Assembly: GCA_005281725.1 (NCBI GenBank)
Contig: SSBO01000003.1
Span: 7,414,575 to 7,478,574, forward strand
DNA from: Wuchereria bancrofti
Taxonomy: Eukaryota; Nematoda; Chromadorea; Rhabditida; Onchocercidae
Length of the DNA: 64,000 nt
Direction of reading: 5' to 3'
Shown here: piece after piece, positions 55,101-64,000 of the stretch
How the letters are laid out: each line of letters opens with the position of its first letter
Numbering within the stretch: the first letter of the stretch is position 1
Made by a program: the position numbers and the translations under genes
The notes under the pieces: generated by a model
What the model was told of the DNA's origin: nothing
Seen by the model: only the letters and a program-made list of their open reading frames with translations
Database searches by the model: none

Positions 55101-58100
55101 TACTTAAATCACTGATTAGAATAATTACGATTTTGTTTTATCTTTTTTCTTTTCCAAAATTCATTTAACATTAATGTTAGTAAGATATCTTATGAATTTG
55201 TCTAATGTGTCGCGCTTTTATCAATCAGTCAGTTACTTCTTTATCGATCATCATTTTTTCCACGCACTTATCAGTGTACTTATCTAAAATATTTCATGGC
55301 TAAATCTCAAAATTTTTTTATGATATTTGATTTTGTAATTATCTCAAATTTCATATATCAAACATCATTCATTTGTTGTGCAGCATTTTCTATGAATATT
55401 CGCAATCTTTTCTTCGATCCGATCGCTTAGTATCCTTTCTTCTTCATTCCTCCATCTCATTATTCATTCATTTATTGTGTTTTTTATGCCACAAACACGG
55501 AAACCACCGCAATATTTTGTTTATTTTCCGGTGATTGATGATTCTAACCTTAGATTATTTTGCTTACTGAGAAAAAAAAAATCAATCTTAATCAATTTTA
55601 AAACTCAAATCTATTTCAAAAAGTTACTGTAGCTATCTAAAGTATATCTGTTGAAGATGATATAATGATGATGCAATTATAGATCGAACGGATACGATCG
55701 CTCAGAAAGAAAAGCTGATGTCTTGGCTCGCTACTCGGATCACAATTCCCCAGTTATCATCGTCATTGATAAACTTTTTCACTCTTTCTGTATCAATTGT
55801 CAAATTTTATAGACTTACTTTTATTTCATTTTTATAACCTGTATCTAAATTAAAAGTTTTATTGAAAATGGTGTGATTAATTCACATTTCATCTTGATTG
55901 CTTCTATTGATCAATTGATCAAAATAGGAATTGTATTCTTATCATTTTAATCTCATGCATTAATTAGAATAAGATGATTTTTAGCCCATTTTTTTGCTAC
56001 TCGAATGGAAATATTATCAAAGTAATATTGGAAGTACCGGAAAAACTTACAGTACTTTTTTCTTGTAATCAAAATGGGAAAAAAGAAAAGTGATACTTAA
56101 TTATAACAAAACTGAAAGGAATTCTTAGATCAGTTCCAAAGTTTTTTTAGTAAGTTACGTCATTTTATAAATCTCACATTTAATTTTCCCTTCATTTCCT
56201 GTCATTTACTATTTGTTTATATGTTGAATTTATTTTTTTACGTAAAGTGAAATAAAAGAGTATTGTCTACTACGAAGTAGTTTCGAAATGCAGCGCAGTA
56301 CACTCGGTATTAATTAATTAATTATGAATAATATCGTTACATACGATATTTCTTTGTTATGAATGAAGGATAACTGAAATGAAGATGATAAAAGTATAAA
56401 AAGATACGCTAATGAAAGATTTTCACTTTTTGATAAATGACTGTCATTACTGACGTCACTGCCAGTTGGGCTAAAATCTTCCATTTTAAAGTTTAGCAAG
56501 ATTTTATTGACTATGTCAAAAGTTACTGTTACAATAGTATAATTTACATTTTTAGTAAATCAACTGTCTGGTAGTAAATTTAAAACTTAATTATTGCACT
56601 TGTGAGGAAACTATCTGCTACAATTCTTGAGAGAAACCGAGAATAATTGGTAAGCCTGTATGATTCTTTAATGGAAACATTTAAATTTAAGAGAGAGAGG
56701 GAAAGAAATGAGTTATGGTTGAGATTGATATAGCCATCAAAATATTACTAGACTTTAAAGTGGACGTAAACTATTAAACCTTCAATAAAATTCTTTTAGT
56801 GAAGGTTTAATAGTTTAAATAAATTTCAAAGAACTTAATGGATGCTTGAAAATTTCATCGTTCAGAAGCAATAACTGCAATAGTTAATGAGATATCTTTC
56901 TTTTTCTTTTAATATATTTAGATAATGATAATTTGTGTTAACTTAGACCAATGTCCATTTATGAAGAAAAAAAAACTTTACTTTATTCATCAACTTTACT
57001 TCACTTATCGATATTTTCCTTTTCTTCTTTTGTTAAAGGATCATTATATCATTGTGATAAGAGGAAAGAAGATCGATGAATAGTTCGATCATGCTCTTCC
57101 CTTCATCCCGAAAAAAAAAGAAGATAGAATAATGATACGGTGGTGATAATTCATCAACAAAGATCAACAGATGTGGGAAGAGAGCAGTAGGATAAAAGTG
57201 AACCAAAAAAAGAAATGAAAAAAAATTATTTTGCTTTTGCTTAGTACGCATAATTGCGCACCGAAGCACACAAAATTACTATTCTTCTTCTTCAATTCAG
57301 TCGACCGTTTTAAAACATTTGCATAATTTTGAACAAAAGAAATCAAAAATCAAACAAAAATATATTGGAAAGTGAATTTTAGTATGATCAAACAGAATTA
57401 ATGTGTAAACATAGTACAATATGAAAAAGATTTCCTTTTTTTACCTTAAAATAATTTGAATTAAGATGAAAAAGGAAAAAATAATAAAAAAATTAATAAT
57501 AAAATATTATTGAGAAAAATGAAATATTGAGAAATACCAAATGAAAGAGACAATTATTGCATTGCCTGGATCATCTAACTGTTATGAAAAAAAAATAATT
57601 GGATAAATCTTTAATATACTTTTTAATATATTTAATATAGTTTTAAAAATCCGACGCTTCAATTAATCGACGATTATTCATTCATTTGCTCATCAAATAC
57701 ACTTCCAAATGAATGGCACTTTATTGAGCAAACAATTTATTCGAGGAAATGAATAATATGTTTGAGGACACCTTATGCTATTTTTTATTTTATTTGATGA
57801 ATAAATGGTGTCATGAAACTATTCACAACAAAATATGGTAGTTAAATGATTCACAAATTTGATTCCTTATTTCTTCCTCAATTCAATTCATTTCATTCCA
57901 ATTCAGTTCATTTCATATTTGCTTCAATTTCAACTTCTTCCATTTTAACCATCGCATTTTTCTCTTTTTTGTCATACAAAGAAAGGATGGATCAGAGGAA
58001 ATGTTTAGTAATAAAGCTTAAATAAAAAATATTAGCGAAGCAAGTTGAATTGGAAAAAAAATCTGTCAATCGGGTCAATGAATGTAATCTCATGAAATTT

Positions 58101-60685
58101 CAGAGAAATATGCAAAATTAGTATCCGAATTACATGATGTTCTGGCTTGAACTGAAACTGCAGCTTTATTTCAGAAATTAATCCAATCTTTTCAAATTTA
58201 ATGCATTCAATTCATCATTAGCTATCAGTTTTGAATAATCATAGTCAAATTCCAATGACACAGAAAATGCACCAATATTTTACAATCTTTATTTTCGCAA
58301 AAATTTAACTACATTTTTCTGTTTTCTTCTTCTTTTTTTATTTTATTAATTTTGAAAATTTGAAAAATCTTTTAGTTCAATTGGTTTCAAAATTCCCACT
58401 CGTTTACAAAGCCTACGAAAAACCATTTGAAATTTATAAATTTGCAACTTCGTTAAATTATTTTACCTTAACGTATGCAAAAAAATATCATAATTAGTTT
58501 AAGGTTGCTAAAGCAAATAAAGCATTTTTTATTTTATTAATTTGAAAATGTGAGTGAAAGTTAAAAATAAAAATTCATACACTTTTCTTTTGCATTTATA
58601 GACAGAAAAACTTCAGGCTAATTTCACAGTCAAAGAAATTTTAATTTATAGGTCAATTGATTAATATTAGTCAAACTGATATTTGTCACAAAAGTGCTAA
58701 AAAAGAGAGACTGAGGTCAGATTCTGTATGAGATAAGGATTTCGGTATTCATTATATTATGAGGAGAAGAAAAGAAGGGATAAGAAAAAAGGCGATAAAA
58801 ACAATTTTATTTTGGAGGTATTTCAAATGACGACGATGACAATAACATTTGACCTTTAAGCTGTGAATAGATCATATTATTAGCAGTACAAATGATCCAG
58901 GGATTGTGACTATGAACTATTGAGAGGAGAGTTAAGCAATCTGAATCAATCTAATTGCTTCTAAATTGTCGTACTTAAATTAGTCATCATTTTAATCCAT
59001 TGAAATTATGCTTTAAAAATAAGTATATACTAAGTATAATTAAAGCATTTGCTTATTGAAATGTTTCAGGACGATTTGTTTTACACTTAAATTAAATTAT
59101 ATGAAATTTTCAATTATTACTGGAAGGGAAATGGAAGGGAAACAATCCATCAGTCTTTGACCTTCAACTTCCTATAAATCAATCGTTTGATGGATGTTTC
59201 CGTGAGATAGCCTCTATATGACCGCAATCTGACCGTAATTTCTGTATGAATTCAATTTTTTTCAATAAAATCAATTAAAACTTTGTAAATAACAATTTTT
59301 TTTTTGCAGAGAACTAGAAAAAGTGAAGACGAGTTCGCATTTTTGCATATTTTAACAAAGTTTCAAATAATAACTAATGCTGAGAGAATTAATCAATCTT
59401 AATAAATCAGGACAAAATTAGTTGTTTAAGGAACTTGCAAAAATTAAATCTGAATTGTAGCTTTTTAAATGCACTCGAAGATGATGTTACTGTTAGCAGC
59501 AGAAATCACCAGAATAAAGCTTATCATATGATTACAAAATTTGATTTTGCTATCAAACTTGTCGATATTTGTACCCAGCCGTCCTCATTTTTTTGTTATG
59601 ACATTTTTACATTTCTGATTTAATTTCAGTCATATTATAATACATATATATCATAAGAATATTTGCATATTCAAATTAACTAGGTTGATTTCAGACTTTC
59701 AGGATAACTATGTCAGATTTCTTTTTGTTAGCTTTAATTCTTCAGAGAAAATTTTTTTTTTCATCTGGAAGCTTTGGTCATCATATGCATCCCAAATAAT
59801 ATGTAAATATTACGTATCATCTGAAATGATTTTGTCTGAATCTTTTTCTTATTTTTTAATCTTTTAAATGAAATTAGTCTTTTAATGCGTTATGTATTAA
59901 AGTATAGCATACATACGTCACGTATTTTTTAACTTAGTTTTACAATAAGTATAATTATATTTAAAAAAAAAACCTCACAGACACTGTTTTTTCTCTTCCC
60001 GAAATTTTCTTCCGAAAATTTCTTCATACTCTTTTTTTTATTGCTTTTTATGAGAAAGAAATTACTGTCTTGAATGGGTTCATTGGCGTATTGCCATTGA
60101 AAAACATAATGTCAACTTGTTAATTTTAACATTTCAGTGACTTTGTCACATGCACAAAATAAAATATGAAAATTGCTTTGAGATGGGAAAAATGAAAAAA
60201 CTACAAAATAGCAGCGATAGGAATGAAAAGAGAATTTCTTTAGCAAAGAAAAAACGTGAAAAAACGTGGCTATATGATAAAATCGTGTTAAAAGGGTTAG
60301 TACTACTATAACTACTATTATCTCAAAGTCATATTTATTGTACATCTTATTAGATATCATTTAACTTTCTTTTAATATCAAAAAAAGATCTTTTTTTTCT
60401 ATTTCTTCATAACTAATTTTAATAATGCAAATTAGAAGGAATAAAAAGATTGTTAGAATTGTAAATTTTAATATTTAAGAAATATGCAAATAATAGAAAA
60501 AAAAAAGAAAGAAATCACAAAAGATTTAAAAAATTGTTGAAGAAATGTCAAAATTTGACTTACTGCCCAAGACGTAATTCTTGCAATTGAAGATGGACAT
60601 TATTGTTGTTGCTATCAACGATATCAATTTCTCCTTGTACAGTAAACAGAAATAATAAAGCAGCTGTGAATACAACAATGATCAT
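37105..60685 (-). CDS. MEGF6-like: Secreted multi-EGF protein, MEGF6-like (EMI + about 34 EGF modules)
   Basis: Thirty-five exons were assembled on the minus strand; every junction keeps phase, giving 4977 nt or 1658 aa, close to the size of mammalian MEGF6. Order: signal peptide, EMI domain, one EGF, nine fibrillin-type EGFs (six opening D-I/V-D/N-E-C), a 53-residue cysteine-free linker, about 24 compact MEGF/Draper-type EGFs, then a short tail ending in R-R-K-R. No hydrophobic segment follows the last EGF, so the product should be secreted or matrix-bound, unlike CED-1/Draper receptors, which have a membrane anchor. Exact ligand or matrix role is unknown. Intron 1 spans 6.4 kb. One donor (39681/39680, after exon 29) reads AT instead of GT; all other junctions are GT-AG. 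Domain blocks and exon coordinates are listed separately. Confidence 0.92.
37305..45238 (-). other. MEGF6-like exons 16-34: about 24 compact MEGF/Draper-type EGF domains
   Basis: Exons: 45176-45238, 44807-45004, 44388-44590, 44059-44245, 43655-43789, 43115-43243, 42302-42559, 41797-41988, 41563-41680, 41115-41227, 40879-41007, 40429-40546, 40130-40269, 39682-39939, 39017-39365, 38630-38796, 38183-38301, 37763-37898 and 37305-37442. Modules repeat the pattern C-P-x-G-x-Y/F-G-x-x-C, then C-x-C, then C-D-P-x-x-G-x-C-x-C-x-x-G-Y/W-x-G-x-x-C. Several exons carry two or more modules. The module over exons 23/24 is irregular: C-N-C-S-S-S-F is followed by a cysteine-free insert before C-H-P-V-T-G-E-C. 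Confidence 0.9.
45763..45921 (-). other. MEGF6-like exon 15: cysteine-free linker
   Basis: A 159-nt phase 1-1 exon encodes 53 residues without cysteine, rich in His, Glu, Asp and Ser (for example [16 protein letters not shown]), between the fibrillin-type and compact EGF arrays. It probably forms a flexible hinge or interaction site. Confidence 0.85.
46659..46746. repeat. 51-bp tandem duplication in MEGF6-like intron
   Basis: A 37-base stretch beginning CCATTTTAATTCATAAAATT occurs at 46659 and again at 46710 without mismatch, inside the intron between exons 13 and 14. Confidence 0.9.
50163..50182. repeat. GCAT tandem repeat
   Basis: Four to five GCAT units form a self-complementary alternating purine-pyrimidine stretch in the intron between exons 6 and 7. 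Confidence 0.9.
51755..51871 (-). other. MEGF6-like exon 4: first EGF domain
   Basis: One 39-residue, phase 1-1 exon encodes a canonical EGF with C-H-N-G-G-T-C and [12 protein letters not shown]. It lacks the calcium-binding D-x-D-E motif. Confidence 0.9.
52283..54131 (-). other. MEGF6-like exons 2-3: EMI domain
   Basis: Exon 2 is 53994-54131 and exon 3 is 52283-52392. Together they encode a cysteine-rich module beginning LNVCPHEE, with E-P-C-V-H-A-Y, K-P-G-C, Y-Y-R-T-Y and the closing Q-C-C-T-G-W signature of EMI domains. EMI at the N-terminus followed by EGFs is diagnostic of the MEGF6/EMILIN/Draper group. The intervening intron holds GA-rich and T-rich low-complexity DNA. Confidence 0.9.
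54305..54480. repeat. Degenerate (TAA/TGA/GTA)n satellite
   Basis: About 175 bases of triplet repeats grading from ATA/ATG types to GTA, in intron 1 of the MEGF6-like gene. Confidence 0.85.
54481..60563. other. Large first intron of the MEGF6-like gene
   Basis: AT-rich non-coding sequence. A 17-nt-arm inverted repeat lies at 56768-56816 and a TGACGTCA at 56451-56458. ORFs at 56.3-56.5, 57.0-57.3 and 59.4-59.9 kb have no supporting features. Confidence 0.6.
56768..56816. repeat. Foldback hairpin in intron 1 of the MEGF6-like gene
   Basis: The 17-nt arms (56768-56784 and 56800-56816; left arm AAACTATTAAACCTTCA) are perfectly complementary. Inward of one A/G mismatch the pairing continues as TAAAA/TTTTA, closing on a TTC loop, so the whole can fold as a 23-pair-long stem with one mismatch. 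Confidence 0.95.
60564..60685 (-). other. MEGF6-like exon 1: signal peptide
   Basis: The ATG at 60685 opens [18 protein letters not shown], a typical signal peptide with likely cleavage near residue 18, then an acidic, Asn-rich leader. The exon ends in phase 2 at a strong GTAAGT donor. An out-of-frame ATG lies 19 bases upstream at 60704. Confidence 0.9.
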
Positions 60686-63124
60686 ATTTCGTTGATTTGT
60701 ACATCAAAATTGTTCAATTGATCTGTTTCAAATTATCTTTACAAATAATCATTTCATGTGAAAATAAATTTTGATATGTCTCAACAAGACAAATTTGATT
60801 TTCTTAATAGAATACGCACTAATCGCACATTTTATAGAACACATTCATCATACTTCCTTACACAATATCAGCATTTTCTCTTTTTTTTTCCTTCCTTTTC
60901 TTTCTTCCTTCTTTTTTTTTTTTTTTTGAAATATATTTTCTGCAATTGAATTTGAAAATTACGATTAACAGAAGACGCAACAGGAAGAGGCGTCAAGCTG
61001 TGAAAAATAGTAGTTGCAGTAGAAATAGTGTAATGGTGTAGAGATAATGGGTAATACTATCAATAGTAATAGTAAGTAGTTAGTGATAGTAGTCTTTCCC
61101 TTCTTTTCAATATTTTATCAACGATGAAAAAGTAACACAGAAGCTTGTAGACGACAAGAACAAACGACAAATCTATAAATGGTTTGTATTCTATTCTTCT
61201 TCTGTAAATATCGAAAAAAAAAGAGGGCAAAATTTTCGAGGATGTATTTGTAATGATAGATTTAATTGGTATTTTGTCATATCGATAAGATGAATAAGAG
61301 TTTAGTTTTTATATATTTGATAATTTGCATAAATGATTGAAAAGCAAAAGGAGAAAAAAAAAACTAAAAGCATTTTAACGTGACATGTTACGCTAACTAA
61401 ACGTAATTAACTAACGATATCATGCATGACACTATATAAAGCATATATAGGTAAATATACACGTAAGTGAAAAAGCATTAATTGGTGATCTTTCTAGGAT
61501 AATTTTTATTGGTTCACGTATAAATTCAATCGAGCGTATAATACTGGAAGTACAGTTAATAAATAAAAGCTTAAGAGAATGAAACATTTAGCGACTATAA
61601 TTTACTTCTTCTTTCTTTTATTCAATAACTATTAAATAATTTTACCACAAGCTTAGTCTAAAAAATTGAGCCTAAATGTACAACTATCATTGACTTTTCT
61701 AAGACTTCGTCCATATATTTCATTCCTGTACTCAATTACAAGAAAAATATCAAAATAACTGTATTGATGTTTTCAATCAAAATTGATAGCAAAAATTAAT
61801 TTAGTCACAAAATTTGAATTTCTTCCTGTCATTCTTCTCTTTAAAAATTCTCTTGTATGTTGTTGCTTCATTGTCAGTTAACATCAAATATAAAAAAAAG
61901 AAGCAAAAAGCTGGAAACCAATTGAGTTTGTTTTTTTGATGGATAAGTATTGCTTTTTCAATAAATCATTACAATAACCTCAAACTATGTGGAATTTAAT
62001 GTTGTAATTTCTCAAACAAATAATTTAATCAAAAGTTCCAAACATTAAACCACCAAAAAATGGCGAAGAAAGAGAAGTGCAATTGTTATTTGGAATAGTA
62101 ATACCGTTACTACTGAGAGGCGCATAATACCTTTACCCGTTGTAAGCCATTGAATGTTTGAAAAAGAAAAGTAGACAAGCAGCTATTCTTTATAAAGGAA
62201 CATAGGAAAACATATATCAATATATATACATATCAAATATAATATGAATTGAAACAAAATTGTATCTGATAAAGATATTATCACTTAGAGAATAAACAAC
62301 AATCAATTGTCCCTCATTTAACCAATAGATATGATAATATTAGCTAAACAAGAAGAATTGAATATGATAGTGATAAGAGATGATAATATTGATTTCGTTA
62401 AGCAATCATCAATTCCTAAAGCTTAATCATCGTTTATTTATTATTAAATATCATGAGATATTCAGGTAAAATGAATGAGATAATGGTGAAAGATTGTCAA
62501 AACGGGAACCGATGAAGTGGTCTGATGATTATCACCTCGGAATTATTCCGAAGACAAGCGGTGGTTATTGCTCCGCCTATGAAAAGACGGGCACGCCTTC
62601 AGAACCAATAGGTTTGGGTAGCTTTAAATATGACAGACATTATTGTTCGTTTTTATCGATGAGATATACTTTCCTTTCTTACTTCCTCTTATATTAATTA
62701 TTATTCCGGTTAACTTGCTTACCTTAATGATAGCAATTTGATAAGTTATACTTAAGTATACTTAAAATCGTAAACTAAAAAGCTCTGCTACTTAATCATA
62801 TATTCCAGGTTAAAACTAATCCATATCTGATGATTTTAGGTCAATCTTCTCATTTTCATTTCTCATCAGATATTATTCGCTCTATTGTATCTTTTATCCT
62901 CACACTTTAACTCCTCCTCTGTATACTGTAGCAAGTTTTTTCCAAGATGACAAATATTTATCAGTTGAAACCGGTTGAAATACCTAAAATTTAAGCAAAA
63001 AAAAAGTAGAAGAAATGAAATAGGCCAATCTTCAGTGTTCCGTTGTAGGATGGCCTTGTCACATTGCATTTGAGAATAATAATCACTGCTGAAAAAATTT
63101 CATCAGCGATTATTTATAGTTACA

Positions 63125-63155
<31 letters not shown>

Positions 63156-63766
63156 TTTAGGATTGAAATTAAGTTAAAAGTATGATTTTAATGAAGTTTT
63201 TCAGGAATGCTATCATAATTATATGCAAAGTTCAAAGTTCAGTTTTTTTTTTCACTTCTATAATTCAAAATTCAGAATTGTTGTACCGTCTTTTTGATAC
63301 ATAAAATACTCAATAATATAGATAATACAAGAACGAGAAAAAAAACTGAAATGTCCATAAGCTTTGAATTGGAACAATTAAAATTGATAGAAATTAGCTA
63401 TAAGTTTGAGTAATCTGTAAATCTAATACAAACAATTAAAATTAATAGAACAAAATTTAACCACAAATTTAAATCATTTCATTCGAAAGATTCTTTTCAT
63501 TCTCAATCAATTCAAATCATCTCTTCTACAGCAGTAATATATTTTTGTTAAACATAGACGATACACGAGTAAATACATTATTTCCAAGTAATATAACAGC
63601 AACGAATTTAAATAAGTAATATAGACAAATGCAAAACTAAATTCTTCATTTTGCTTCAAAAATAAATAATGAATCATTAATTTTAAATAACTGAAAAATT
63701 CTTTCAGACAAAAATGTTGCAAATTTATCAATTGCTATCACTAGAATTCAAACAAGAAAGGAAAAA
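60686..63766. other. Region upstream of the MEGF6-like gene
   Basis: The MEGF6-like promoter should lie here. It shows low-complexity AT-rich DNA, a GC-richer patch at about 62490-62650 containing a short palindrome (TCGGAATTATTCCGA) and a CCAAT-box-like ATTGG on the minus strand, and a GA satellite at 63122-63157. No TATA box could be singled out. Confidence 0.45.
63122..63157. repeat. GA-repeat microsatellite
   Basis: A (GA)n tract with one AAAG interruption. Confidence 0.9.
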
Positions 63767-63938
63767 TCATTGATGATTTTGCTGTGTAGGTATAAAAGCA
63801 TGTATAGAAGCTAAGTTAGCGTTATAGTGAGCAATAGCATTTTGTAGAAATTGTTCTGATGAAACCTGTAGTGAATCCAAAAAATCATTATCAAAAGTTT
63901 GATCATGCCTTGCTCTATCTATTATAGCACTGAGAATC
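63767..63938 (-). CDS. Last exon of an unrecognised gene entering from the right edge
   Basis: A good acceptor (TTCTTTAG) at 63939 opens an exon that reads 56 codons and stops at TGA (63767-63769). The peptide is polar and helical-looking: it runs ILSAIIDRARHDQ, then F-D-N-D-F-L-D-S-L, S-S-E-Q-F-L-Q-N-A-I-A-H-Y and ends in Q-Q-N-H-Q. Base composition is clearly richer than the flanks. The exon enters in phase 2. A possible preceding exon piece at 63970-64000 would fit in phase (peptide D-L-I-L-Y-E-I-H-Q) but requires a 31-nt intron. Function is not recognised; it might be the end of a coiled-coil or complex-subunit protein. Confidence 0.6.
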
Positions 63939-64000
63939 CTAAAGAATTTTAAGCATAAGACAAATTTACATTTGATGAATTTCGTAGAGAATTAAGTCAT

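Noticed and set aside
62866..63069. Minus-strand ORF of 67 codons upstream of the MEGF6-like gene
   Set aside because: No motif, no coding-like composition and no splice context.

Overview
The window looks like AT-rich nuclear DNA from a nematode, most likely a filarial or related clade III species (inference). Grounds are the very low GC, short U2-type introns with T-rich acceptors, a nematode-style 7TM chemoreceptor-like gene, a stand-alone UBASH3-type phosphatase-fold gene, and many di- to tetranucleotide satellites. All real genes are split into many exons, so most long single-frame ORFs are chance or antisense shadows.

Layout: (1) 0-7.1 kb holds a five-exon 7TM receptor gene (+, 444-2555) flanked by a diverged direct repeat, and a decayed partial copy of the same receptor at 6.3-7.1 kb. 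(2) 7.1-16.8 kb is mostly non-coding, with two possible orphan first exons (8350 + and 12865 -). (3) 16871-18894 (+) encodes a histidine-phosphatase-fold protein of the UBASH3/Sts type whose RHGER motif reads RNGEP, so it is predicted to be catalytically dead. (4) 18.9-32.9 kb is a gene-poor block with a 43/44-bp minisatellite, compound microsatellites and a perfect 46-bp palindrome. (5) 32980-33998 (+) is a tentative small two-TM protein gene. (6) 37105-60685 (-) is the main gene: 35 exons reconstructed with fully consistent reading phase, coding for about 1658 aa: signal peptide, EMI domain, one EGF, nine fibrillin-like EGFs (six with the calcium-binding motif), a cysteine-free linker, about 24 MEGF/Draper-type EGFs and a short basic C-terminus with no membrane anchor. 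This is the architecture of secreted MEGF6. (7) At the right edge (63767-64000, -) lies the 3' end of another gene that runs out of the window.

The genes do not form an obvious pathway; this is ordinary eukaryotic gene order with extracellular-matrix, signalling-fold and receptor genes. The points most worth checking are the dead phosphatase motif, a donor reading AT instead of GT in the otherwise intact MEGF6-like gene, two long near-perfect foldback palindromes, and the receptor duplication.
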